From Sphingobacterium sp. (GTDB lineage Bacteria > Bacteroidota > Bacteroidia > Sphingobacteriales > Sphingobacteriaceae): a stretch of DNA of 64,000 bases. This document shows, in pieces, positions 17,493-26,648 of this stretch. The position numbers were made by a program, and so were the translations under genes. Where the stretch lies: NCBI GenBank assembly GCA_029239355.1, contig JAQZAZ010000002.1, forward strand, positions 113,575-177,574. Direction: 5' to 3'. Each line of letters opens with the position of its first letter. Within the stretch, counting starts at the first letter, position 1. The notes under the pieces were generated by a model. That model saw nothing but the letters and a program-made list of their open reading frames with translations. It did not search any database and had not been told where the DNA came from.

Positions 17493-19616
17493 CTACCTAA
17501 ACACCTTCTGTATTAATTTACCAATTTCAGCAAAATCCTGGTGGTTGTTGATCGCACGCTTTTCCGCGGCATCCGCAGCGCTTTCCGTATAGGGATAAAT
17601 CAGCAGATAGTTGTTTTCGATCCGGTTTTCATTCAGGTATTGCGTAATGGTATGGATCGGGGATTTATACGAAAAGCGGTTACGGTCGGCCATCAGCACA
17701 ATCAGCCCCTGATCGGATTTTAAATCAGCGATGACCTGATCCACTTCGATCCAGTTGGCTATACCGACAAATGAAGCTTCAACAGCCGACCTTTTAATGA
17801 TTCGATGCAGGATTTCGATGATATCCGCTGTGGTATAGAATTTTAAAGGCGACCCCGAATTTCGGGCAATATTCCATATTTTTGACAAAGCCTCAAAAAA
17901 ACCTGGTTCCCGATAAGCCAATGGCGGGATGAGCACGACATATTCCTTTACAGTAGAAATAGGTTGTATGGCACTGTACAAAATCAGATTGACATGTTCA
18001 TTCTTCAGATAACCATTGTATAGATTATACATGAAAGAAGTTGAAAAACCTTTATCCTTATCCAGGCCCATCAATAGATCCGTAATATTCTTCTCTTTGA
18101 TCACATTATTGATACCGGCTACAACCTCGTTATCGTGACGTGTGATGGGCTGTACCTGCACATCAGCCGCTGCACCGAGTTTTACCGCAGCCTCGAGGAT
18201 TTTTGCTGCATTCTTGACCGAGGACTCATTTTTGTCTTCGCTGATAATATTGAGGGCATACAGCTGATCCTCCTTTGATTTTGTGCGCATCAACAGTCCT
18301 AAATTGATTATCTTTTCGGTCATCTGTTCACTATTGATCGGCAATAAAATATGAGCATTCGGTTGTTTATCCCCCGCAATGGTATTTTCCCGATCCACCT
18401 CTGCAATACGCTGTGCATTGGACATCGCCACAAAAGACGATATGGTACAGGAGATCAGGATCAGCAAAATACTACCATTGAGCACATGCTCATTGAGCAA
18501 ACGAATGGGTTCGCCGTCTGCCGTCTGTCCAAGGACAATATTATAGCCCACCATGACCGCCGCTAATGTTGCTGCAGCAGATGCGGCGCTCATTCCAAAG
18601 ATCAGGAGGCCCTCCTCCTTGCTCAGTCGAAAAGTCTTTTGCGTCAGGATGGCAGCTATATATTTACCACCAATGGATGCGACCAGCATGATCGCTGCCA
18701 CGCCAAGAGTCTCCCAGCTTTTGAAAAAAGCCGAAAAATCAATAAGCATGCCTACGCTGATCAGAAAAAATGGGATGAAAATCGCGTTACCCACAAATTC
18801 GATCCTATTCATCAACGAAGAAGTATGCGGGATCAGGCGATTGAGTGCCAGCCCGGCGAAGAATGCACCGATGATGGACTCGATACCCGCCAGTTCGGCC
18901 AAAATCGACGCCAGGTAAATCATTACGACAACAAATATGTACTGCGATATCTTATCGGCCACATTCTTAAAAAACCAACGGGCTATCAGCGGAAAGACCA
19001 GCAGCACAACCAGGGCAAATGCAATCATGGAAACGCTCAGCCGGATCCAAAAGGCGGCGTCCACATCACCCTGGGAAAGACCAACGATCACAGCCAATAC
19101 CAACAGTGAAAGTACATCCGTAATCATGGTACCGCCTACGGTAATATTGACTGCTGGATTTTTTGCGATCCCCAGGTTACTGACCAAAGGGTACACGATC
19201 AGTGTATGGGAAGAGAACAAACTCGCAAATAAGATGGAGGTAGACAGCGAAAAATGCAGGAGATAGTAGCCCCCGACAAATCCAAGGATAAAAGGAGCCA
19301 AAAAGGTATAGATAGAAAAAGTAATACTTTTCCATTTATTCTTTTTAAAGTCGCCCATATCAATTTCCAGCCCAGCGAGAAACATGATATAGAGTAAACC
19401 CGTGGTACCTGTCACGACCACGCTGCTATCCCGCGACAGGAGATTAAAACCATAGGGCCCCACAATTGCCCCCGCGACCAACAGACCCAACAAATGCGGG
19501 ATTTTTATTTTATTGAGCAGCAATGGCACCAGCAAGATAATCAGCAACTCGATAAAAAATTTGAGTAACGGATCTTCGACGGGAAAAGTAATATGATGTA
19601 TACTGGCTATGATCAT
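17493..19616 (-). CDS. CPA2-family cation:proton antiporter with C-terminal UspA-like region
   Basis: A 707-residue protein. Residues about 15-395 form a 12-13 helix Kef/NapA-type exchanger, with LLGLLVAGAIVGPYGFNLL, LFLAGLEIDM-like FLAGLEIDMGDF, and SIIGAFFAGLALNRLIPH. The remaining 300 residues are soluble and look like two universal-stress-like domains (AHILLPINSEQMTEKIINLG and the later EYVVLIPPLAYREPGF). This layout is common among Bacteroidota Na+/H+ or K+/H+ antiporters. Its ATG overlaps the stop of the upstream lipoprotein gene (ATGA), implying coupled translation. Confidence 0.9.
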   Translation of the reverse strand: MIIASIHHITFPVEDPLLKFFIELLIILLVPLLLNKIKIPHLLGLLVAGAIVGPYGFNLLSRDSSVVVTGTTGLLYIMFLAGLEIDMGDFKKNKWKSITFSIYTFLAPFILGFVGGYYLLHFSLSTSILFASLFSSHTLIVYPLVSNLGIAKNPAVNITVGGTMITDVLSLLVLAVIVGLSQGDVDAAFWIRLSVSMIAFALVVLLVFPLIARWFFKNVADKISQYIFVVVMIYLASILAELAGIESIIGAFFAGLALNRLIPHTSSLMNRIEFVGNAIFIPFFLISVGMLIDFSAFFKSWETLGVAAIMLVASIGGKYIAAILTQKTFRLSKEEGLLIFGMSAASAAATLAAVMVGYNIVLGQTADGEPIRLLNEHVLNGSILLILISCTISSFVAMSNAQRIAEVDRENTIAGDKQPNAHILLPINSEQMTEKIINLGLLMRTKSKEDQLYALNIISEDKNESSVKNAAKILEAAVKLGAAADVQVQPITRHDNEVVAGINNVIKEKNITDLLMGLDKDKGFSTSFMYNLYNGYLKNEHVNLILYSAIQPISTVKEYVVLIPPLAYREPGFFEALSKIWNIARNSGSPLKFYTTADIIEILHRIIKRSAVEASFVGIANWIEVDQVIADLKSDQGLIVLMADRNRFSYKSPIHTITQYLNENRIENNYLLIYPYTESAADAAEKRAINNHQDFAEIGKLIQKVFR

Positions 19617-20182
19617 TTTTCATTGGGTATAAGTTCAACAGAAAAGGTCGCCTGACAATCTCCTTTTGTATGGATTGTCTGCGTTCCACGCATCAGTTTG
19701 GTGCCGACCAGATCAATGTTGACCTGAATCGCGGCCCTTTTATTGCCAACACTGTCGCCCACCCCAACTAACCTGAGCCGATTATCCTGCAAGCTGCCTT
19801 TAAAAAGCTGCGTGGTCATGTTTTTTGTGGAGGTCTTGACATACAGGCCTGTGGAGTCCGCGACAAATTGCCACTGTTCGTTTCGCTGATCGCCGATGAC
19901 ATAATTGCTGCAGCTCGAAGAGCGGCAGACGAGGCGGCTGCTCCACTGTCCGGCGATCGAATCAGGCCAGGACTGTGTACGCGAGGCTGAGTCGTTATGG
20001 CTTACTTTGCTCGCCATCAGACTATCACGCAAGGCAAGCAAGGTTTTATATTCCGCCTCTTTGTTAGCGAATTCCTGTTCTTTTTTTGCGAGTCGCTCTT
20101 CTCTTTGCCGGATATCACCGTCCCTGTTGTTGCATGATGAGATCAACAAAGTGAGGATTGATAGATGTATTATTTTTTTCAC
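19613..20182 (-). CDS. Small lipoprotein with coiled coil
   Basis: A 189-residue protein with a lipoprotein signal ending LLISSCNN (Cys at 17). A charged coiled-coil stretch (about 23-50, RQREERLAKKEQEFANKEAE) follows, then a beta-rich domain (about 70-189, with WSSRLVCRSSSCSNYVIGDQ and GDCQATFSVELIPNEK). Its last codon overlaps the start of the cation antiporter, so the two are probably made together; a role in envelope sensing or in tuning the antiporter is speculation. A decayed copy of its first 50 codons lies at 26.4 kb. Confidence 0.8.
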   Translation of the reverse strand: MKKIIHLSILTLLISSCNNRDGDIRQREERLAKKEQEFANKEAEYKTLLALRDSLMASKVSHNDSASRTQSWPDSIAGQWSSRLVCRSSSCSNYVIGDQRNEQWQFVADSTGLYVKTSTKNMTTQLFKGSLQDNRLRLVGVGDSVGNKRAAIQVNIDLVGTKLMRGTQTIHTKGDCQATFSVELIPNEK

Positions 20183-20268
20183 TTGAAATATTTTTTTTTG
20201 AATAATCTTGATAAGCCGCTTTCAAAGCCAGATAAATTGCTTAATCTTTTAACAAGATGACAGCTGCT

Positions 20269-20276
20269 TATGTTTG
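20269..20276 (+). promoter_or_regulatory. Candidate -7 element of the ferritin-like operon
   Basis: TATGTTTG fits TAnnTTTG, with a T-rich TTTT 18 bases upstream instead of TTTG. It would give a leader of about 130 bases to the ATG at 20416. Confidence 0.35.
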
Positions 20277-20415
20277 TGAAGTAATAAAATTTATATAACG
20301 AAGGACACGAAATAAGGTCAAAATAAAAAAAAAATGAAATTTCGAAATCCAAGCTTTTAAAAAAGTCGTAAATGCCTATAAGTACAGAAAAATTATAAAC
20401 TAAACGACTTTTGTT

Positions 20416-21138
20416 ATGGAAAAGATAACACCACACAACGAGGCACTACCGACTAACGACAGTGCGATCGACAAAAAGGATCTCCGAAGAAGGGATTTTT
20501 TGAAATTTGCTGGTGCCAGTGCGGCATCACTCGCCATCCTTGGTTTGTCAAGCTGCAGCAAAGATGATGACGATGGCATGGATCATGGCGGTAAAGGCTT
20601 ATACTTTGGTAGCGGCGACATTGCCATATTGAATTATGCCTATGCCTTAGAGCAACTTGAAGCCGCATTTTACATACAGCTGGTCAATAATCCTTATTCA
20701 GGAATGACTGACATGGAAAAGGCCTTTTTTACCGATATCCGCGACCATGAGATCGCCCATCGCGAGTTTTTCAAGGTTGCTTTGGGTGCCAAAGCGATTT
20801 CCAGTCTCGAACTGAATCTATCCGGAATTAATTTCAGCAGTAGGGAAAACGTATTGGCCACCGCCAAGACCTTTGAAGATCTGGGCGTATCGGCATACAA
20901 TGGTGCTGGTTGGTTGATTAAAGATCCCAATTATCTGTTATTGGCAGGCAAGATCGTTTCGGTCGAAGCGCGCCACGCCGCTTGGGTGCGGGATATGATC
21001 GATAATGGCAGTTTCGCCAATATGGAGGTCGTGGATAGCAACGGACTTGATGTTGCCAAGAGCCCGACTGTCGTATTGAGTGCCGCTGCACCGTTTATCA
21101 AGTCGAAAATCGATGTATCGGATCTACCTACTTATTAA
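20416..21138 (+). CDS. Exported ferritin-like protein (Tat lipoprotein)
   Basis: A 240-residue protein. The N-terminus has a twin-arginine signal (RRRDFLKFAGASAASLAIL, about 25-43) that ends in a lipobox-like GLSSCS. It would therefore be exported folded and then lipidated. The mature part is a ferritin-like four-helix bundle, with carboxylate/histidine repeats in ALEQLEAAFY, FTDIRDHEIAHREFF, AKTFEDLGVSAY and SVEARHAAWV. These supply a di-metal site of the ferritin-like superfamily. It is followed 21 bases later by a second ferritin-like gene; such pairs occur together in Bacteroidota. A role in periplasmic metal or oxidant handling is plausible but unproven. Confidence 0.88.
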   Translation: MEKITPHNEALPTNDSAIDKKDLRRRDFLKFAGASAASLAILGLSSCSKDDDDGMDHGGKGLYFGSGDIAILNYAYALEQLEAAFYIQLVNNPYSGMTDMEKAFFTDIRDHEIAHREFFKVALGAKAISSLELNLSGINFSSRENVLATAKTFEDLGVSAYNGAGWLIKDPNYLLLAGKIVSVEARHAAWVRDMIDNGSFANMEVVDSNGLDVAKSPTVVLSAAAPFIKSKIDVSDLPTY

Positions 21139-21159
21139 TTCACCTAAACTCTGATTATC

Positions 21160-21993
21160 ATGAATCTTTTAAACGTTTTTGAACAAATAAATACTGTAGA
21201 TCCTGAGTTCAGCGATCGTATCAGCCCACGTCGCGAAGCGATTAAGAATCTAGCTTCCATGACTGGAAAAGTAACATTGGCGGCATTGCCGTTCTTTGTA
21301 AGCGAACTTTTCAAAAAAGCCTACGGGGCTACGGCACCTACGGATGTGAATGGCGTACTCAACTATGCGCTGACCTTGGAATATCTCGAAGCAGAATATT
21401 ACACCATGGGTGTTTCCAAAGCGGGGCTTATTCCTTCCGGCAGACCACTTGGGGCGATTACAACCATTCGCGATCACGAAGTAGCCCATGTCAAGTTTCT
21501 GAAACAAGTGTTGGGCAATAAAGCTGTTGCCAAACCAACATTTGATTTTACGGCTGGAGGTACATTTGCAAATGTCTTCAGTGATTATGATACATTTTTA
21601 GCGGTTGCACAGGCATTTGAAGACACCGGTGTGAGGGCATATAAAGGACAGGCAGGTATCTTGCTTGGCAACCGCGTTGTACTTACAGCGGCATTACAGA
21701 TTCATTCGGTAGAAGCACGGCATGCCTCGCATATCCGTCAGATGCGCCGCGCCCGCGGGGGTGGTGCCGCTAATCAGAAACCTTGGATTACCGGGGCCAA
21801 TGATACTGGTATCGGTGCTGTCGTAAATCCGATCTATGCAGGTGAAGATAACGTGAAACAGGCAGGAGTTGATATTACCTCCCTTAACGGTTCAATGGGA
21901 AAAATCTCAACCGGTGCCGCCACACAATCTTTTGATGAGCCATTATCTGCAGAAGCTGTACTTAATATTGCAGGTTTATTTATCAAAGCTTAA
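21160..21993 (+). CDS. Ferritin-like protein
   Basis: A 277-residue paralogue of the preceding protein. The ferritin-like bundle shows LTLEYLEAEYY, TTIRDHEVAHVKFL, AQAFEDTGVRAYKGQ and HSVEARHASHIRQM, which preserve the metal-binding Glu/His pattern. The N-terminus has SPRREAIKNLASMTGKVTLAALPFF, a weaker twin-arginine-like signal without a lipobox. The C-terminal 80 residues, after the bundle, are Gly/Thr-rich and have no counterpart in the first protein. The operon ends in a clear terminator. Confidence 0.86.
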   Translation: MNLLNVFEQINTVDPEFSDRISPRREAIKNLASMTGKVTLAALPFFVSELFKKAYGATAPTDVNGVLNYALTLEYLEAEYYTMGVSKAGLIPSGRPLGAITTIRDHEVAHVKFLKQVLGNKAVAKPTFDFTAGGTFANVFSDYDTFLAVAQAFEDTGVRAYKGQAGILLGNRVVLTAALQIHSVEARHASHIRQMRRARGGGAANQKPWITGANDTGIGAVVNPIYAGEDNVKQAGVDITSLNGSMGKISTGAATQSFDEPLSAEAVLNIAGLFIKA

Positions 21994-22021
21994 CAAAAGT
22001 CTTACCCTACCTGCGAATATG

Positions 22022-22055
22022 GCCCTGGTTCATTAGATGAATCAGGGCTTTTTTT
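22022..22055 (+). terminator. Terminator of the ferritin-like operon
   Basis: GCCCTGGTTCAT (22022-22033) pairs with ATGAATCAGGGC (22037-22048), with one G-T wobble and a 3-base loop. Seven T follow. Confidence 0.9.
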
Positions 22056-22095
22056 GATAGCTCCTACCCTTTTGTGCAATACAATCGCCGAATTT

Positions 22096-23289
22096 TCAGA
22101 TAAAATCATAAATCCCATTTTTCCAGCCCAATATTTTGTCTGCGTCTGCCATCAACCAATTTTTAAGCAGCGTCGCATATACCTTTCTAAAATCCTCCGT
22201 ATACTGCAGATCCCCCGCATTGAGTTGGCTCAGATCCGGCAAGACGTTTAGCAGCCCTTGCTTTTTCAAGCCACCAGACACAAAGAAAAGCTGATTCGCA
22301 GTGCCATGATCTGTACCCATACTGGCGTTTTGGGCTACACGGCGGCCAAATTCCGAAAAGGTCATCAGCATCACATCCTCAAAAAGAGCATTTTTCTTTA
22401 GATCTTCCACAAAAGCCTGCACGGCATCATTGATGGTATGAAAAAGGCTCTCCTGCCGCTGCTGCTGATTGATATGGGTATCAAAACTGCCAATCTGCAG
22501 ATAATATACCTGTGTATTGATGTCCGATTTAATCAAGGAGGCGACCGTCTTCAGGTCCTTTCCCAGCACCGAATCGGGATATGCCGCCGTTGTTCTTTTT
22601 GCCCTGCTTTGCTCAAAAATATAATCCGCATTGTTGATGGTTTCACCCAATGTCTGATAGAGATAGCCTACCGTCTCCTCATCATGCTGTTGCTGATGCT
22701 CCTGATAAATTGCGTTAAAATATTCTTCGCGGCTGGTTTGATAGAGCTTTTTGGGATCCCTGAACGCGAAAGCTTTTTTCTGTTCTCCTTTGAGCGCGAG
22801 GCTCAGCATATCATTGACTTCAAGCGCCTGCGTCGGATGGCTGCAGTCGTAGCAGGCTTGGTCGAGGTAACGGCCTATCCAGCCGCTCTCCAGGTATTCA
22901 TCACTTCGGCTCGCACTATGCCAGATATCCATGCTCCGGAAATGCGATTTATTCGGATCTGGGTAACCCACATTATTGAGCACAGCCATTTCCCCACTTT
23001 CAAAAAGCGTTTTGAAGAAGGGTAAAGCCGGATTGATCCCTGCCTCATCCGTTAGGGCCAAGGCATTGTCGATGGCAATTGTAGGCCGCTCCCGAAAATA
23101 AATATCATTGCGCATGGGGACGATGGTATTGAGCCCATCATTACCGCCGCTCAATTGTAAAATAACCAATACTTTGGCACTTCTTTCCAGTGAATTGGGA
23201 AAGGCCATCGCTTTCAGAAAATTGGGCAGCAACAAGGATGCCGTAGCGAGCGAGCCAGTTTTGAGGAATTCGCGTCTTTTTATGATCAT
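22096..23289 (-). CDS. DUF1501 family exported protein
   Basis: A 397-residue protein with a twin-arginine type signal (KRREFLKTGSLATASLLLP, residues 4-22). The DUF1501 hallmarks follow: VILQLSGGNDGLNTIVPM (about 42-59), the SHFRSMDIWHSA region near 115, and TFSEFGRRVAQNASMGTDHG near 315-334. The family belongs to the alkaline-phosphatase/sulfatase-like fold; its reaction is not established. The gene follows a DUF1800 gene by 17 bases, the standard pairing in many phyla. Confidence 0.92.
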   Translation of the reverse strand: MIIKRREFLKTGSLATASLLLPNFLKAMAFPNSLERSAKVLVILQLSGGNDGLNTIVPMRNDIYFRERPTIAIDNALALTDEAGINPALPFFKTLFESGEMAVLNNVGYPDPNKSHFRSMDIWHSASRSDEYLESGWIGRYLDQACYDCSHPTQALEVNDMLSLALKGEQKKAFAFRDPKKLYQTSREEYFNAIYQEHQQQHDEETVGYLYQTLGETINNADYIFEQSRAKRTTAAYPDSVLGKDLKTVASLIKSDINTQVYYLQIGSFDTHINQQQRQESLFHTINDAVQAFVEDLKKNALFEDVMLMTFSEFGRRVAQNASMGTDHGTANQLFFVSGGLKKQGLLNVLPDLSQLNAGDLQYTEDFRKVYATLLKNWLMADADKILGWKNGIYDFI

Positions 23290-23306
23290 GTCCGTCGTTT
23301 TAGCCG

Positions 23307-24680
23307 TTAACAGAGTTGATATTCAGGAATACACATTGTTTCGATAATCGCCATTCTCTTGTCACTTCCAGCATATTTTTCCAGTAGTTTTTTCGTAAAA
23401 GAAGGCTGCTGCTGCAATAATAACTGAAAGGGATCCCTATTCGAAAACGCCTTTTCAACCTGCGCCCAATCGATGGTAATCTGCGGATTCTTGAAGGTTT
23501 TGTAGAGCTGGCGCGATTGTTTCAAGCCCATGTCCAGATCGTCATCGTTCTGCGGATCGAGGTCCAATGGCCGCATGCCTGCCCATATCTGCGGTACCTG
23601 CATCCGGAGCAACAAGGTTGAGCTGTCTATCCAGGCCTTCCCTGATGGCCAGCCCGCCACATTCGGTGGGTATAATAACATCTGGCCCAATAATTTTTGG
23701 TAGACAATGAGATTTTCAGGGCTCGCAATTTCCATCGTAAGCGTGCGCATGATACCCACCATAAGTTCGATCGGAGACTTTATTTTATTTCCGATATTTA
23801 TGGGATCATAAAACCAGGACGCCATAAATATACGCTCAAGCAATTGCTTGATATTATAGCCCGAATCATAGAAATCCTTGCTTAGGGCAGTGACAATAGC
23901 ATCGTTTGCTTGCTCATTGACCAGGAATCGGTACAATTTCCCGGTAATAAATTTGGCGGTAGCGGGTTGTTCCAGTATAATATCCAAAACAGCATTTCCA
24001 TCAAAATTCCCTGTTTTTCCTAAAAACTTCTTGGTACCCATGTCATGAAACTTGCGCCGCACCACAAATTGTGCATCCTTATCAAAAGACCATCCCGTAA
24101 AGGCGCGCGCAGCCTCCCTTACATCCGATTCGGTATAATTGCCGGGTCCCATGGTGAAAAGTTCCATCACCTCCCGGGCAAAGTTTTCATTGGGATGCCC
24201 TTTTTTATTCTGCTGGTTGTTGAGAAAGTTGAGCATCGCTGGAGCTTTCGAAACGGCAAGCAGCAGGTCCCGAAAATTTCCGAGCGCATTTTTTCTGATT
24301 TCATTGAGCAGATGTGCGCTAAAATTCGCGTTGACGACCCGGCATGCGAAATGTCCATGCCAAAAAAAAGCCATTTTCTCCCGCAGCTGATCATCCGCAT
24401 GCACCATGGTATTTAGAAAATTCAGGTTGGTCGCTATATTTCGCTTCCGGTTAAGCTGTTGTACCTGTTTCTTCGACTCCGCATTCATCATTGACAGGTC
24501 GCTGTAGTCAACATCCGTTTGCGCCGTGACGAAGCTTATTGGAGTAAAATCCCCGGAGCGCGCATACATCTGCCAGGTATCGGTGACAGGCTGCTGTTCA
24601 AAGGCAGCAATCTGCTGTAGACTCATTCCAAATCCGGCACGATTCGCCAAATGCTTATTTTTAATAAATTCGGAAACCAT
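23307..24680 (-). CDS. DUF1800 family protein
   Basis: A 457-residue protein with the DUF1800 pattern. It has an N-terminal helical part with HLANRAGFGMS, then LREKMAFFWHGHFA, NENFAREVMELFTMG and a SPIELMVGIMRTL segment. The family has no known enzyme function. It is nearly always encoded beside DUF1501, which follows here. No signal peptide is evident, so export might depend on the partner or on an unrecognised route. The gene starts at 24680, with 182 bases to the next terminator. Confidence 0.92.
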   Translation of the reverse strand: MVSEFIKNKHLANRAGFGMSLQQIAAFEQQPVTDTWQMYARSGDFTPISFVTAQTDVDYSDLSMMNAESKKQVQQLNRKRNIATNLNFLNTMVHADDQLREKMAFFWHGHFACRVVNANFSAHLLNEIRKNALGNFRDLLLAVSKAPAMLNFLNNQQNKKGHPNENFAREVMELFTMGPGNYTESDVREAARAFTGWSFDKDAQFVVRRKFHDMGTKKFLGKTGNFDGNAVLDIILEQPATAKFITGKLYRFLVNEQANDAIVTALSKDFYDSGYNIKQLLERIFMASWFYDPINIGNKIKSPIELMVGIMRTLTMEIASPENLIVYQKLLGQMLLYPPNVAGWPSGKAWIDSSTLLLRMQVPQIWAGMRPLDLDPQNDDDLDMGLKQSRQLYKTFKNPQITIDWAQVEKAFSNRDPFQLLLQQQPSFTKKLLEKYAGSDKRMAIIETMCIPEYQLC

Positions 24681-24822
24681 TTTTAATACGATTTACAACG
24701 AATTAACGATTTAATTTACAAATAGTTGTAGGCTTCATAGGCATTTAACAAACATTAAGCTAAATTAACATAACATTTCCCCTATCGGCGGATAAGGAAA
24801 CAGGCGGTTGAATTTTGACGTG

Positions 24823-24855
24823 AAAAAAAAACGTCCCCCAGGGGCGGGAGACGTC
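24823..24855 (-). terminator. Terminator of the M60-like peptidase gene
   Basis: Read on the minus strand, ACGTCtCCC (from 24855) pairs with GGGgGACGT (ending 24831), followed by a run of T (A-tract at 24823-24831). Confidence 0.88.
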
Positions 24856-24862
24856 TTATAGA

Positions 24863-26203
24863 TTAATCCCTTAACAGGGTAATATCCTGTGCCGGTGCGG
24901 GCAGATTCAGGTTGGCAATCTCTGTGTAAACAGCAGCATCCACCTGGAATCCCCATTTTTTAAAGAAATCAGACAAATCTTTCTGGGCGATCTGACAGGC
25001 TGAGATCATAAAATAGCGCATTTTCTCCGCATCCGTGGACACGTTCGGACGATTTTCACGGGTAGACCTGCTCAGCGTGATGTAGAGATTATCACCAAAG
25101 GCCAACCAAAGCTGATGGAACATTATCAATTTCAGGTCATTATCCCCAGCGTTATAATTACGCTCGGCGATGGGTTTAGCGAAATAAGTATCCAGTTTGG
25201 GCCAGGAATTATTTGCCGTAATCCGGCTGACAGGCAAGCCAAAGCCACGCTCTGCAGCCATCGAGTATATATTCACCGTCGTTTCGGTCAGCCCACCCCA
25301 GGTCCATGCTTTTTGCTGATAGGTATGCCCATATTCATGCCATAGGCCCCAGCCATTGGTATTGCTCAGGTATTTAGGCTGCAGCATTCGGTAGGAAAGC
25401 GATTCGGTGTAATAAATGGAAATCCCTGCCGCCATATACCCACCCGATGCAGAATCCCGGACTGTCACCAGGTGTTTATTGTACGGAATGGCATGCACAC
25501 CCGTCGTACCACTCAATCCGCTGATGTAATTTTCATGGCCAACGATAGAATCCAGCCGGTTGACAATGGCTTGCTGGTCCTCATTCTTATACAGCAGCGC
25601 TTCATCCATATTGGCGACCATTACTGTACGGTCGGAAGAAAACACGACATCCGGTACAGCGGTTTTCAAGGAATCCAAGGTCGTCAGCCATTGCTGATGC
25701 GTCGTGATCCCCTTTTGGAAATAAGGCACCGGTTTAAAACCATTTCCAAAAGTCACTTCAATTTCGCCGTTTGTGGTGTAATTGTTGGCGGCATAGATGA
25801 TATAGACCAATCCCCCATACTGATCCACGGTAAAAGTCTGTGTTCCGGCCGCCAGGTTAAAATACTGCCTTACCGGCCTGATATTATCCCGGAATGGCGT
25901 ACCTATCGCTAGGCGGGGTACCGTAGTACCCGATTTCACATTCACCGTAATGGTGATCGTACTATTGGGTGCCACATAAAATCCAGTTGCCTGCATCTCA
26001 TTGTGCGCAGCCCTGAATTGCAGGCGGTCCGTTTCAATGGAAGCCGAAGGGATCACCTTAAAGGTCTGTACACTGTCCGCGACAGCGAGGGAGGCTGTAC
26101 TTTGATCGACAGGGACAGGTTCCATGGTGACCAGATCCTGTTTACAGGATGAAAATGTCGCAACAAGAGCCATTGCAATCGCATAAGAAATGTTCTTTTT
26201 CAT
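24863..26203 (-). CDS. M60-like (enhancin-type) metallopeptidase lipoprotein
   Basis: A 446-residue lipoprotein (signal ending TFSSCKQ, Cys near 20). The zinc site HEYGH lies at about 289-293, with a downstream glutamate in GGLTETT (near 307). This is the peptidase M60 signature HExxH-x(8,24)-E. The N-terminal half has the beta-sandwich that precedes M60 catalytic domains (STITITVNVKSGTT, TVDQYGGLVYIIYA). Known M60-like enzymes cleave O-glycosylated proteins such as mucins. This one may act on glycoproteins at the cell surface. It is monocistronic with its own terminator. Confidence 0.88.
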   Translation of the reverse strand: MKKNISYAIAMALVATFSSCKQDLVTMEPVPVDQSTASLAVADSVQTFKVIPSASIETDRLQFRAAHNEMQATGFYVAPNSTITITVNVKSGTTVPRLAIGTPFRDNIRPVRQYFNLAAGTQTFTVDQYGGLVYIIYAANNYTTNGEIEVTFGNGFKPVPYFQKGITTHQQWLTTLDSLKTAVPDVVFSSDRTVMVANMDEALLYKNEDQQAIVNRLDSIVGHENYISGLSGTTGVHAIPYNKHLVTVRDSASGGYMAAGISIYYTESLSYRMLQPKYLSNTNGWGLWHEYGHTYQQKAWTWGGLTETTVNIYSMAAERGFGLPVSRITANNSWPKLDTYFAKPIAERNYNAGDNDLKLIMFHQLWLAFGDNLYITLSRSTRENRPNVSTDAEKMRYFMISACQIAQKDLSDFFKKWGFQVDAAVYTEIANLNLPAPAQDITLLRD

Positions 26204-26380
26204 TTTTTTGAATTTAGTTTATAATCAATTGCTTAAGACAAATAAATTATCATAATTCAATATATAACAAAAAAAATATTTTTCTTAAAACAATCGATTG
26301 CACAACAAACGAAAACCTTTTCGTTTGTTACAGTATTAAATTTTCCTTATTATTAATTTTTACAATCATAAAAACCAAGT
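26204..26380. other. AT-rich intergenic region with two adjacent palindromes
   Basis: No open frame. The palindrome CAATCGATTG lies at 26291-26300. The 12-bp inverted repeat AACAAACGAAAA/TTTTCGTTTGTT lies at 26304-26315 and 26318-26329 with a 2-base centre. They may be an operator upstream of the M60 peptidase gene. Confidence 0.45.
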
Positions 26381-26566
26381 CTATATGTGTATTTTGATTG
26401 CCATCAGGCTATCACGCATAGCAAGCAAGCTTTATATTGCCCTCTTTGTTCGCGAATACCTGCTCCTGAGGGGCAAGCCTCTGTTCTCTTTCCTGCAAAT
26501 CCGCTTCGCGATTATTCGAGCATGAAGCAATCGGAAAAACTAAAAATAGGATGTATTGTATTTTCT
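26381..26566 (-). pseudogene. Decayed copy of the small coiled-coil lipoprotein gene
   Basis: Read on the minus strand, this stretch resembles the first 50 codons of the lipoprotein gene at 19613-20182. One frame gives SCSNNREADLQEREQRLA then FANKEG, matching SCNNRDGDIRQREERLA and FANKEA. After a frame change LLAMRDSLMAIK matches LLALRDSLMASK. The start ATG appears lost, stops interrupt the frame, and the beta-rich C-terminal domain is absent. It is a non-functional remnant of a duplication. Confidence 0.8.
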
Positions 26567-26648
26567 GTACTAAAAAAATGTTATAAAATAAGCTACTTTC
26601 ACAATTAAATGTAAAATAGATTCTTTATTTTTAGTTAAAGAACCAAAC

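Noticed and set aside
18639..19109. 156-codon plus-strand open frame
   Set aside because: It is antisense to conserved antiporter helices and low-complexity in composition; a shadow frame.
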